The translations under genes and the position numbers were made by a program. Positions 25,612-34,091 of a stretch of DNA of 64,000 bases are shown here, one piece after another (the stretch's first letter is position 1; each line of letters starts with the position of its first letter). The stretch comes from Vicinamibacterales bacterium. Lineage in GTDB: Bacteria > Acidobacteriota > Vicinamibacteria > Vicinamibacterales > UBA823. The stretch lies in assembly GCA_036012125.1 (NCBI GenBank), contig DASCOS010000034.1, positions 1 to 64,000 of the forward strand, read 5' to 3'. The notes beneath the pieces were generated by a model, which did not search any database, was not told the DNA's origin, and was given only the letters and a program-made list of their open reading frames with translations.

Positions 25612-27387
25612 ATGAATCCTGAACAGCTGTTTCTCTTTGCGCTACTCTTTGGGATCTTCGTTCTGCTGTTGTGGGGCCGGATCAGATACGACATCGTCGC
25701 TTTCGGAGCTCTGACCGTTGCTTACATCGGCGGCGCAATCCCCCAAGAAGCAGTGTTTGCAGGTTTCGGCCATCCAGCAACCCTAATCATCGCCTTGGTT
25801 CTAATTATCAGCCAAGGGCTCTACGGTTCAGGCGCAATCGAAGTCATAGCCAAGCACCTGGTGAGTACCTCAAGAGGGTTGCGTGTCCATGTAGCGGTCA
25901 TGTCCACCGTTGGCGCGGCCCTGAGTGCAGTGATGAACAACGTTGCCGCACTGGCGTTGCTCATGCCAGTGGATATGCAAGCCGCAAAAAAGGCAAAGCG
26001 TAGCCCCGCCCTCACCCTGATGCCGCTCTCCTTTGCGTCAATTCTTGGTGGAATGGTGACATTGATCGGCACCCCACCCAACGTCGTGATCGCAACCTTT
26101 CGGGAAGAGGCCCTTGGAGCCCCCTACAGCATGTTTGACTTCGCGCCGGTCGGATTTGTCGTGGCGATCGTCGGCGTCAGTTACGTCACATTTATCGGTT
26201 GGCGATTGATTCCCATCGAGCGGAGCCAACTCGACAGCGCCGAGGAGCTGATGGACCTTCGTGGGTACATCGGGGAAGGCACAGTGCGAGATGGGTCGAA
26301 AGCGATCGGCATGACGTTGCGTGAATTACAGTCATTGGCTCCCGAGGAGGAGGTGGTCCCGTTCGGGTTGGTTCGACGTGGAGAGCGACTCTCTGGCCGT
26401 GTCCTCGACGAGGTGATCCGCAAGGGTGACGTAATCGTGTTAGAAGGTGCCCCTCAAGCCATCGAACAATTCCTCGGAGCAACCGGGCTCGACTATGCCG
26501 GTGCTCAGAAACATACCGGTGTAGCTAGTGAAAGCCTCGAACTCCTCGAGGTAGTGGTGCCAGATGGTGCGCGGGTCGCGGGCCGGACCGCACTCGACAT
26601 CCGTCTCCTTTATCAGAGGGAAGTGACACTCCTCGGTGTCTCACGTCGCGGACGTCGTTTCCGCGACCGCGTACGAAAATTACGCATCGAACCCGGGGAT
26701 ATCCTGTTACTGCTTGGCCACTCCAAAAGCCTGCCGGATGTGGTCGAGTGGTTAGGTTGCCTCCCGCTGGCCGACCGAGGCATCCGGGTGTTCCAGCGGA
26801 GCAAGGCCTGGATGGCGGTGCTGGCCTTTGGCGCAGCAGTCCTAGCAGCAAGCCTTGGCCTGCTCTACCTGCCGGTGGCCCTCGGTGCCGTAGCCGTCGT
26901 TTACCTGCTACTGCGTATTGTGCCGTTGTCTCGACTCTATGAGTCGGTCGAATGGCCGGTGATCGTGTTACTCGGTTGTCTAATTCCGATAGGAACCGCC
27001 CTTGAGGAAAGCGGCAGCACTGCCCTCATCGCCGAGGGCATCGTGGCCTTGGCGCAGGGACTGCCTGTTGTGACCGTCCTCGCCATCCTCATGATCATCA
27101 CCATGACTCTGTCTGACGTACTGAACAATGTCGCCACGGCCTTGATCGCAGCTCCCATCGGCGTCGATATCGCCCACCGCCTTGGCGTGAGCCCTGATCC
27201 ATTCCTCATGGCCGTTGCGGTCGCCGCGTCGTGCGCCTTCTTGACGCCGATCGGACACAAGAACAACACGATTATCATGGGTCCAGGCGGATACAAGTTC
27301 GGGGACTACTGGAGGATGGGGCTTCCGCTAGAATTACTCGTCGTCGCTGTTGGGTTGCCGATGATTCTCTTAGTTTGGCCCCTATGA
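25612..27387 (+). CDS. SLC13/DASS-family transporter with two central RCK_C domains
   Basis: A 591-residue membrane protein of the CitT/ArsB-like superfamily. Two homologous transmembrane halves (about 1-205 and 400-591) flank two TrkA-C (RCK_C) domains at about 215-385, for example VVPFGLVRRGERLSGRVLDE and VTLLGVSRRGRRFRDRVRKL. Substrate-loop motifs are MNNVAALALLMP and SILGGMVTLIGTPPN in the first half and LNNVATALIAAPIG and FLTPIGHKNN in the second. Such proteins carry sulfate, dicarboxylates or similar anions with sodium. The exact substrate is unknown. It stands alone, about 70 bases before the lipoprotein gene. Confidence 0.88.
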   Translation: MNPEQLFLFALLFGIFVLLLWGRIRYDIVAFGALTVAYIGGAIPQEAVFAGFGHPATLIIALVLIISQGLYGSGAIEVIAKHLVSTSRGLRVHVAVMSTVGAALSAVMNNVAALALLMPVDMQAAKKAKRSPALTLMPLSFASILGGMVTLIGTPPNVVIATFREEALGAPYSMFDFAPVGFVVAIVGVSYVTFIGWRLIPIERSQLDSAEELMDLRGYIGEGTVRDGSKAIGMTLRELQSLAPEEEVVPFGLVRRGERLSGRVLDEVIRKGDVIVLEGAPQAIEQFLGATGLDYAGAQKHTGVASESLELLEVVVPDGARVAGRTALDIRLLYQREVTLLGVSRRGRRFRDRVRKLRIEPGDILLLLGHSKSLPDVVEWLGCLPLADRGIRVFQRSKAWMAVLAFGAAVLAASLGLLYLPVALGAVAVVYLLLRIVPLSRLYESVEWPVIVLLGCLIPIGTALEESGSTALIAEGIVALAQGLPVVTVLAILMIITMTLSDVLNNVATALIAAPIGVDIAHRLGVSPDPFLMAVAVAASCAFLTPIGHKNNTIIMGPGGYKFGDYWRMGLPLELLVVAVGLPMILLVWPL

Positions 27388-27460
27388 AGCATCCCCAGTC
27401 AAGCATCCGTACACGACCAGGTTCACGTTCGCCGTCGCTAGTCAGCACAGGAGGCATCCT

Positions 27461-28099
27461 ATGGCATTGAGGGCGCATCAACCATCCGCAGTCATTCTCG
27501 GAGTGTCCCTTCTTGGACTCACGCTTGCGTCTTGTGGTTCCTCTGGGGTCTCAACTGCCCCGGATGCCCCCTCGGAAACACGAGCCACACTGAACAAGTT
27601 GGTGGACGCCAATCTCGTGCTCCTAGCCACAACAAGAACCTCGACGATGCAACGGGAAATGCAGGAGGTTGCAGATGCAGGGTATTCCTTGGCTGGACTC
27701 CAAGGTGGCAAGACCGGAGGAGGATTTTGGGAACTGGTGGTGGTCATGCAGCGTAATCCAGAATCGACACCCAGGACCGAGTACAGGTTACTTGCAACCG
27801 TTAAGACCTCCACAATGGAGGAGGAACTTCAACGAGCAGGTAATGCCGGATTCTTCTACCGCGCCCAAACAAGCCTCGACAAGCAGACCGTCGTAATTCT
27901 GGAACGGAACCGAGACCTGGAAAGTATCCAGCGGATTGAATACAAACTCTTAGCAACGACCAAAACCTCGACCATGCAACAGGAACTTCTAACAGCAACA
28001 GCTGCGGGATTCAATTTTGCGGGTGTGACAGTGGCGGAACATTTGTTTGGCGGGAAAGAGGTCGTGACGATTCTCAGTCGTCCGGTGACCGGGAACTAA
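27461..28099 (+). CDS. Lipoprotein with three internal LLATTKTSTMQ repeats
   Basis: AGGAGGCATCCT directly before ATG and a lipobox LASC (Cys25) make the start and export clear. The mature protein is almost entirely three repeats of ~50 residues (about 52-99, 108-150, 161-207). Each opens with LLAT-KTSTMQ-EL, continues A--AGF, and closes with a hydrophobic strand (VVVMQR, VVILER, VVTILSR). The predicted unit is beta-alpha-beta, similar to small DUF4177-like domains. No family is recognised with confidence. It sits in the outer membrane or periplasm; function unknown. The 3' end overlaps the convergent SRAP gene by 4 bases. Confidence 0.75.
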   Translation: MALRAHQPSAVILGVSLLGLTLASCGSSGVSTAPDAPSETRATLNKLVDANLVLLATTRTSTMQREMQEVADAGYSLAGLQGGKTGGGFWELVVVMQRNPESTPRTEYRLLATVKTSTMEEELQRAGNAGFFYRAQTSLDKQTVVILERNRDLESIQRIEYKLLATTKTSTMQQELLTATAAGFNFAGVTVAEHLFGGKEVVTILSRPVTGN

Positions 28100-28785
28100 A
28101 AAAGCGTCTGGCGGGCCGACAAGGGAATAGACTGCAGGCACTCAACAGAATCGTGGGCGGGATTATTGACGTAGTCGCTCACCGGGATTACTTCCATCGC
28201 CGACGCGGGAAACGGCTCACAAAACTGGTGGATACTCTCTGACCCAGTCCACGGCACCAGCCAAGCCTCTCGCTGTTGACGATTCAGCATAACGGGCATG
28301 CGTTTATGGATTGGTTCGACTAATGCGTTAGCAGCGGTCGTTAGAATAGTGAAGGTCTCGAGCACGTGGCCCTCCGGACTACGCCAACCATCCCATAGCC
28401 CAGCAAATCCAAACGGAGCGCCATCGTTGAGGCGAACCAGGTAGGGTTGCTTACCCCCTGAAGACCTCTGCCACTCATAAAACCCGTCCGCCGCCACAAC
28501 GCAGCGACGGTGAACGACGCTATCGCGGAACGCGGGTTTCTCAGCTACCGTTTCGACCCTGGCATTAATCATGCGGCGGCCGCTCGTGGGGTTTCTCACC
28601 CATGATGGGACCAACCCCCACCGCATTTCTGTCAGGCGCCTTGAACCGTCCTCACCGACAGTGACCACCGTTGACCTCTGCCCGGGCGTGACGTTGTAGC
28701 GCGCCTCAATCTCAGGGTGCTCGTTCTCGCCGACCAACTCAAGCAAGATAGCCTCAGGATTGGTCACTGTGAAACGGCCGCACAT
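28096..28785 (-). CDS. SRAP-family protein (HMCES/YedK), abasic-site DNA crosslinker
   Basis: All catalytic elements of the SRAP domain are present in 229 residues: Cys2 in MCGRF (forms a covalent link to abasic sites in single-stranded DNA), Asn74 in INARVET, Glu104 in DGFYEW and His160 in PIHKRMPV. The start is fixed by the need for Cys2 to become the mature N-terminus. In bacteria the family is often tied to SOS repair and translesion synthesis; no LexA-like site is evident to me upstream. Confidence 0.9.
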   Translation of the reverse strand: MCGRFTVTNPEAILLELVGENEHPEIEARYNVTPGQRSTVVTVGEDGSRRLTEMRWGLVPSWVRNPTSGRRMINARVETVAEKPAFRDSVVHRRCVVAADGFYEWQRSSGGKQPYLVRLNDGAPFGFAGLWDGWRSPEGHVLETFTILTTAANALVEPIHKRMPVMLNRQQREAWLVPWTGSESIHQFCEPFPASAMEVIPVSDYVNNPAHDSVECLQSIPLSARQTLF

Positions 28786-28880
28786 ACCGAGAGAATACCA
28801 AGCGCCTCTGCGGTGGTCTAACGGAAACCGGTTTTAGGAAATAGAGTGGGCAGAAGGTGGCGTCGCGAGACCCGTGCAGA

Positions 28881-29078
28881 CTACAAAACCCCTGCCAGGC
28901 GCATCACGGTTTCAGACTTATGACGAATCTCAGTCGCTACCTGGAAAGGGTCCCCCTCCACGAACTCTGACCGAAAGAGTTCAACTGATAGCGCCCCTGT
29001 ATACCGCTTGTCAGCCAATTTCCGAAGGATTCGTACCACCGGCGCGATTCCATCACCGGGAATCCGTCGTGAATCATT
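28881..29078 (-). pseudogene. C-terminal relic of a xylose-isomerase-like TIM-barrel (sugar phosphate isomerase/epimerase)
   Basis: Reading the minus strand from 29078 to the TAG at 28881 gives 65 codons without a start codon in a sensible place: NDSRRIPGDGIAPVVRILRK, then ADKRYTGALSVELF, EGDPFQVATEIR and VMRLAGVL. This is the typical last portion of inosose-dehydratase-like AP-endonuclease-2 family proteins (PGDG loop, GxLSVE strand, GDPF, final helix). An in-frame TAA at 29079-29081 sits where a sense codon before NDS is expected, and the 79 bases before it, up to the neighbouring stop, show no continuous family-like frame. The other ~200 residues are gone. A relic of a lost gene. Confidence 0.7.
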
Positions 29079-29160
29079 TTACTGAACGAGCCGTTGGACC
29101 CTCCTGCTCAGACATCCGGGTCCACCAGAGCATCCCCGTGGACCGACTTCCACATGAATC

Positions 29161-30180
29161 CTACGGCTTGACATGCTTCCTTAACGCACGTGGACCAACC
29201 TCAGCACCATAAACGTTACCCTCGTTATCGATGGCCACACCTTCTGCTGCACTCGTGCCCGCGTTATCCTGGTCCGGCTCGGGATCAGGAATGAAAGCCA
29301 CAACGAGCCCGTCACTGACACTTGCGATCCGAATGCCTCGTTTAAACCCGGGATTCCGCCGCCAGTTCGATTCCGAATCTGCGATGTAAAGCATGTCGTT
29401 CGTATCAATGCTCAAGCCACTCGCCCGGCCAAATCCGAAAAAGTCCCTGATGAACTCACCATCCTGGTCGAACACCTGTATGCGACGATTGCTCCGGTCA
29501 CCGACATACAACAGGCCCTGCGAATCCATAGCGAGCGCGTGAGGCGTTCGAAACTGACCAGGCTCAGAACCTGTTTCACCCCACTCCGTAATGTAGGCGC
29601 CATCACTTGAAAATTTCACGATCCGATTATTCCCATTGGCGGGATGTCCGTCACCCACAAAAATGTCACCGTTTGGTGCCACGAGCACATCATTCGGTTG
29701 GTCGAATGTCTCCTCGGTGCGTCCCGCAACACCTGCGGTTCCAAGGCGCATCAACACTTCACCCTCTGGGCTGAACTTGATAACTTGGTGTCCGCGGTTA
29801 CCCTCACCACGGGCATCGGCCACCCACACATTCCCCTGATCATCCACGTCAATTCCGTGCGGCCACACGAACATCCCAGCACCAAATCTCGTAAGAAGGT
29901 TGCCGTCTTTATCAAACTGAAAGACCGTATCCAAATCATCGTGACCCACACAGGTGTTCTCGCCACACCGATCAAGAGCCCAGATGGTTTCACCATCCGG
30001 AGAAACCTCGACCGCACTCGTTGATCCCCAGGCCCGTCCATCAGGAAGCGGAGCCCAGATCCCCCCCACAGTACGATACGGATTGGGTGCCTGGTTTTGT
30101 GCAGACACGGTCTCCACAGCACACGTGAACACGAGAATCAGACCGCATAGCACGGAGACAACTCGACCTGCATTGAACAT
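29161..30180 (-). CDS. Secreted NHL-repeat protein (amidating lyase-like), second copy
   Basis: A signal peptide (VVSVLCGLILVFTCAVETVSA) and a six-bladed NHL propeller. The ATG at 30180 follows TTTAGGAGGGCTGCC, so the upstream ATG at 30225 is rejected. Blade motifs include WPHGIDVDDQGNVWVADARG, QPNDVLVAPNGDIFVGDG, TPHALAMDSQGLLYVGDR and SAAEGVAIDNEGNVYGAE. It is closer to the copy at 46.7 kb than to the lipoprotein at 5.8 kb, judging by the shared GHQVIKFSPEGEVLM segment. It has no lipobox, so it should be periplasmic. The lyase activity is only a family label. Confidence 0.82.
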   Translation of the reverse strand: MFNAGRVVSVLCGLILVFTCAVETVSAQNQAPNPYRTVGGIWAPLPDGRAWGSTSAVEVSPDGETIWALDRCGENTCVGHDDLDTVFQFDKDGNLLTRFGAGMFVWPHGIDVDDQGNVWVADARGEGNRGHQVIKFSPEGEVLMRLGTAGVAGRTEETFDQPNDVLVAPNGDIFVGDGHPANGNNRIVKFSSDGAYITEWGETGSEPGQFRTPHALAMDSQGLLYVGDRSNRRIQVFDQDGEFIRDFFGFGRASGLSIDTNDMLYIADSESNWRRNPGFKRGIRIASVSDGLVVAFIPDPEPDQDNAGTSAAEGVAIDNEGNVYGAEVGPRALRKHVKP

Positions 30181-30351
30181 GGCAGCCCTCCTAAAGTTAA
30201 AACATTTGGAGCCAGAGTGTATCACTGGACGCCAGCAACAACCACTGACCCTACACTGCGAACCAGGCCTAGTGTGTTGAAGAATTAGGGGTGCATACCT
30301 GCTAATGAGATAATCACACTCGAGTAATCAGATCTCGGAAACGGAGAAGCC

Positions 30352-31635
30352 ATGAAACGACTATTCAGCAAGATTGCATTAGCTGGCTGCGGCATCTTGG
30401 TCATCGGAACTCTCCCGGTGAACGCTCAGGCAAACCTCCCCGCCTGCGACCCGGACAATGGCGGCATCACGTTACCGGACGGATTCTGTGCGATGGTGGT
30501 AGCGGACGACCTCGGTGCCGCCCGTCACCTGACCGTCGCACCGAACGGTGACCTGTATGTCGCAATCCGTAACCAAGGAGCACCTGCTGACATCATTGCT
30601 CTCCGCGATACCACGGGGGATGGTCGAGCTGACCACCAAGAACGATTCGGTAGAGATGGGGGCACGAGCATTGGCCTCCATAACAACTACCTCTACTTCG
30701 GTCGGGATACGGCCATCGAGCGCTTCCGAATGCGCGCGAACGAACTCATTCCCGAACAACCACCAGAACTGCTCGTTACCCTGCCCGACCAAGAGGGTCA
30801 TCGTGCTAAAGGGTTTGCCTTTGACGGTACCGGGGGCATGTTTGTAAACGTTGGCGCTCCTTCTAATGCCTGCCAACCCGGCGGACGCGTACCTGAAGAG
30901 GCTGGTGAAAACCCCTGCTCGTTACTTGACCTCCATGGTGGCGTGTGGAGGTTCGACGAGAATGCAGCGAACCAAACTCAGGAAACTGGCACGCATTTCG
31001 CTACCGGCATGCGACAGAACTTTGCGATGGCATGGCATCCGACCGAAGGTGGGCTGTATTTAGTCCAGCACGGACGCGACCAACTCAACACGCTATGGCC
31101 AGGGCGGTTCACCGACGAGCAGAACGCCGAACTTCCTTCGGAAGAGTTCCTAAAGATTGAGGAAGGCTCCAACTTCGGTTGGCCTTATTGCCATCATGAC
31201 TGGCAGCAAGGAAAACGTATCCTTGCACCAGAATACGGCGGCGATGGGCAACTGGTCGGACAGTGCGACCAGTATCCGCTCCCTCTCATCGGATTTCCTG
31301 GCCACTGGGCGCCGAACGCGTTGCTTTTCTACACCGGAGATCAGTTTCCCTCTCGCTATCAAGGTGGAGCATTTGTCGTGTTCCATGGCTCTTGGAACCG
31401 TGCTCCCCTACCCCAAGGCGGCTACAACGTCGTGTTTGTGCCATTCACGGGAGATGCACCGACGAACGGGGAATACGAAATCTTCGCAGACGGTTTCGCC
31501 GGACAGACGCCTCTGATGGAACGGAACGACGCAACCTACCGACCCTCAGGGGTCGCGGAGGGTCCAGACGGCAGCCTGTATATTTCGAACGACAAAACAG
31601 GCCGAATCTGGCGGGTAATCTACCAAGGTAATTAA
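30352..31635 (+). CDS. Periplasmic sorbosone/glucose dehydrogenase-like PQQ propeller
   Basis: A signal peptide ending at VNAQ, then a GSDH-type six-bladed propeller: LPDGFCAMVVADDLGAARHL opens blade 1, DTTGDGRAD is a Ca-binding-like loop, and HRAKGFAFDGTGGMFVNVG, GMRQNFAMAWHPTEGGLYLV, SNFGWPYCHHDW and FVVFHGSWNRAP are family signatures of L-sorbosone dehydrogenase-like proteins. PQQ is the expected cofactor. ACGGAGAAGCC precedes ATG. The beta-lactamase-like gene follows 61 bases later on the same strand and may be cotranscribed. Confidence 0.85.
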   Translation: MKRLFSKIALAGCGILVIGTLPVNAQANLPACDPDNGGITLPDGFCAMVVADDLGAARHLTVAPNGDLYVAIRNQGAPADIIALRDTTGDGRADHQERFGRDGGTSIGLHNNYLYFGRDTAIERFRMRANELIPEQPPELLVTLPDQEGHRAKGFAFDGTGGMFVNVGAPSNACQPGGRVPEEAGENPCSLLDLHGGVWRFDENAANQTQETGTHFATGMRQNFAMAWHPTEGGLYLVQHGRDQLNTLWPGRFTDEQNAELPSEEFLKIEEGSNFGWPYCHHDWQQGKRILAPEYGGDGQLVGQCDQYPLPLIGFPGHWAPNALLFYTGDQFPSRYQGGAFVVFHGSWNRAPLPQGGYNVVFVPFTGDAPTNGEYEIFADGFAGQTPLMERNDATYRPSGVAEGPDGSLYISNDKTGRIWRVIYQGN

Positions 31636-31696
31636 TGCTGGACGAGATGCGTCGTTGGACATTCTGGAGACAACCTAGGGGCATACGGGGGATTCG

Positions 31697-33241
31697 ATGA
31701 GTCAGGTTTCTTTACGAACAACAATCGCTGGATGCGGCGTAGTTTTACTGTTCACATCGATGGCGTGCAACCGCGTCAGCGATGGTGAAGCTGACACAGA
31801 ACTCTCACCGCGCGACGCGCTCATCGCCAGGGCGACCGCTTTGGAATTGGACACCCCTTATGTGCCGCCACCGGGTGACGCACTGACACATCACACCTCC
31901 GGCTTCGCTAAAGTGCTCTGCTCGGCCGTCTTCATCACAGGCCTCGACGCAGACTTCGCTGCCGAAAGTATCGGCTATTTCCAAAGCCCTTACGACGAAC
32001 GCGCGAAGGTCGCCGACCGGGTTGTGGACCTGGAAAAGAAGGAAGTTCGTCTCACTCTTCCAAACGGCGTCACACGTGTGGCTAGATACCTCGGAGACCA
32101 AGGATGCGTGACCCTCCCCATCGGGGAGGACGAGGTCTACTTCACCCCGACGGTGATTGAAACTACGCTACCCGACGCTTCGACGGAGCCTTGGCCCATG
32201 GGTGACCTGCTTCCCGACGAGCCGTTCCCGGCCGGCTTGGACATGGAGAAGGTCGCTGAAGCCGTCAACGCGGCGTTTGAGCCACCCGAAGGTCTGACCG
32301 CAGCCTTTGTTGTGACCTGGAAAGGACAAATTATCGGAGAACGGTATCGCGACGGCATCACGATGCACACGTCGCTTGAGAGTTGGTCGATGGGCAAGAG
32401 CTTAACGGCTACGCTTATGGGCATTCTTATTCATCAAGGCGTGTACGATCTTTGGCAACCTGCCCCGGTCCCGGAGTGGCAAGGCGAAGGCGACCCACGC
32501 GCCAACATTCGCATCGCCGATATCCTCAGGATGTCAAGCGGTCTCCGCTGTCGAGCGCCCGGCGACCCTGACCTCGACCCGTCACTCGGTTATCTCGATC
32601 ACCTCTACCTGTATACAGGCGGTGTAAATTCCTTCGAGTGGGCCGCCACTAGGCCGCAACAGTGGCCACCGAACACCGTGGGTCGCTATCGAAACTGTGA
32701 CCCGGTGCTCACAAACTATCTGATTCGGCTCGGTGTCGAAGGACGCGGTGAGGACTACCACTCGTTTCCCCAACGCGCGCTCTTTGACCAGATCGGCGTT
32801 CGTCACATGGTCATGGAAACGGACCCCTTCGGGAACTTTCTCTTGCAAGGCGCAGAGTTTGGCACTGGACGGGATTGGGCTCGCCTAGGCAACCTGTATC
32901 TACAGAACGGCATGGCGAACGGCGTCCAACTCTTTGCGGAGGATTGGGCGGAGTTCGTGAGCACACTGGCGCCAGCGTGGGAGGCCGATGGCCGATTGGT
33001 TTACGGTGCGTTTTTCTGGCTGAATCTCACCGGTAGTAATCCGATTCCCGAAACCGCCTACTCCATGCGAGGCGCCGGTGGCCAATCCACAACCATCATT
33101 CCGTCACACGACCTCGTGGTGGTCCGCCTCGGCCACTACAAGGGCGCAGGACCAGGCGGTGATGGCTTACGTAACGCCCTCGCCCTCCTGGTTGAGGCGG
33201 TACCTGAAAATCAAGACTTGGAAGCTGCGACCGCACCTTAA
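31697..33241 (+). CDS. Exported serine hydrolase, class C beta-lactamase family
   Basis: A lipoprotein-like N-terminus (VLLFTSMAC) is followed by an N-terminal extension of about 150 residues and a penicillin-binding-like serine hydrolase domain. Ser231-Met-Gly-Lys234 is the SxxK nucleophile motif and Tyr331-Arg-Asn333 the YxN motif; the third motif is probably in GAGGQSTTIIP. These enzymes include esterases and D-aminopeptidases, so antibiotic resistance should not be assumed. It follows the sorbosone-dehydrogenase-like gene on the same strand. Confidence 0.85.
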   Translation: MSQVSLRTTIAGCGVVLLFTSMACNRVSDGEADTELSPRDALIARATALELDTPYVPPPGDALTHHTSGFAKVLCSAVFITGLDADFAAESIGYFQSPYDERAKVADRVVDLEKKEVRLTLPNGVTRVARYLGDQGCVTLPIGEDEVYFTPTVIETTLPDASTEPWPMGDLLPDEPFPAGLDMEKVAEAVNAAFEPPEGLTAAFVVTWKGQIIGERYRDGITMHTSLESWSMGKSLTATLMGILIHQGVYDLWQPAPVPEWQGEGDPRANIRIADILRMSSGLRCRAPGDPDLDPSLGYLDHLYLYTGGVNSFEWAATRPQQWPPNTVGRYRNCDPVLTNYLIRLGVEGRGEDYHSFPQRALFDQIGVRHMVMETDPFGNFLLQGAEFGTGRDWARLGNLYLQNGMANGVQLFAEDWAEFVSTLAPAWEADGRLVYGAFFWLNLTGSNPIPETAYSMRGAGGQSTTIIPSHDLVVVRLGHYKGAGPGGDGLRNALALLVEAVPENQDLEAATAP

Positions 33242-33263
33242 GAGAAAGCGCGGACTTACCCGT

Positions 33264-33278
33264 GGAGCCGTGGGCTCC
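33264..33278. terminator. Short hairpin between convergent genes
   Basis: GGAGCC and GGCTCC form a 6-bp perfect stem with a 3-base loop, between the serine-hydrolase stop and the convergent gene's stop. Only a short T-rich run follows, so terminator function is tentative. Confidence 0.3.
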
Positions 33279-33288
33279 GGTTCTGACC

Positions 33289-33957
33289 CTATGACGGTTC
33301 CGCGTCATAGACTCGTCGAAGCTCTCGACGGTCTCCATTATTGGCTCGACCGCCAACAAATCGTGAAGTCACAATCAACTGTTTACCTTCCGGGCCTGTC
33401 AGACGAACTTCATAGGCTTGTTCCAGCTTCACCTCGATGCGGGAATCCAATGAGATGTCCGTCACGAGCTTTTCATTTTCCCATCGCGTTCTTCGAGTGA
33501 CCTGCATGCTGGTACCGGCGATCCCTTTGTGTGCCTGGTCATCAGACACTAAACGAATCACACGCCCGTCATCGTAGGTTGCCACAATCTCATTCTCGAT
33601 CGTTACAATGGTCATCCGGCGTGGAGCAGTCAACAGGTCTCTCACCGCTTCCTGGACCTCTTGACGAAGCCGCGCCAACTCTTCACGGTTAGGAGGCCTT
33701 CCTCCCGCGCGACCACGACCACCGGGACGGCTCCCTCGGCGACCAGCTGCCCCACGGCCACGACCCTGCCCGCGGACATCACCGACGCCTTCGAGACGAG
33801 CTCGCGGCTCATCACTGAGGTCAGTATTGAGCACCCAGACTCCCTCGAGAGATGCAGCAGCGGACTCCGGTTGGGCAACGTCGCTGCTCAACACCAAGGC
33901 GTCTCCAAACACTCCACCTAGCGCAATGACGACCACGACTGTCAATGTGAACCGCAT
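33289..33957 (-). CDS. Secreted protein of unknown function with a GR-rich linker
   Basis: ATG at 33957 follows GGAGAGGGAGCGGTTG. A signal peptide (FTLTVVVVIALGGVFGDA) precedes a short strand (LEGVWVLNTDLS), then a low-complexity Arg/Gly-rich stretch (about residues 62-92), a charged helix, and a beta-rich C-terminal domain (MTIVTIENEIVATYDDGRVI to ELRRVYD). The order resembles acidobacterial lipocalin-like secreted proteins in which Arg/Gly linkers are common. I do not recognise a named family. The linker is long and highly basic, and could bind polyanions or simply be flexible. Confidence 0.6.
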   Translation of the reverse strand: MRFTLTVVVVIALGGVFGDALVLSSDVAQPESAAASLEGVWVLNTDLSDEPRARLEGVGDVRGQGRGRGAAGRRGSRPGGRGRAGGRPPNREELARLRQEVQEAVRDLLTAPRRMTIVTIENEIVATYDDGRVIRLVSDDQAHKGIAGTSMQVTRRTRWENEKLVTDISLDSRIEVKLEQAYEVRLTGPEGKQLIVTSRFVGGRANNGDRRELRRVYDAEPS

Positions 33958-34055
33958 CAACCGCTCCCTCTCCTGAAGTCCGATCCACGTATCCCTAATT
34001 ACCAGATAATTATGCCTTCTTCGGACCCGACAGGTGTTTCAATTTCCATCACCGG

Positions 34056-34061
34056 TATAAT
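34056..34061 (+). promoter_or_regulatory. Putative -10 box (TATAAT) upstream of the PQQ-propeller gene
   Basis: A perfect TATAAT lies 30 bases before the ATG at 34092, placing a transcription start near 34068. No good -35 hexamer is visible at standard spacing, so this is a suggestion only. Confidence 0.35.
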
Positions 34062-34091
34062 CGTTCACATCGCGTCTTAAATGTGGTTGAG

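Noticed and set aside
28874-29212. Plus-strand 112-codon ORF
   Set aside because: It lies antisense to the TIM-barrel relic and the 3' end of the NHL gene, and has no ribosome site or family resemblance.
31697-33241. Beta-lactamase resistance gene
   Set aside because: SxxK and YxN are shared by many esterases and peptidases; a long N-terminal extension and context do not suggest antibiotic resistance.
33661-33921. ORF antisense to the GR-rich secreted protein
   Set aside because: Shadow frame created by the Arg/Gly-rich repeat region.
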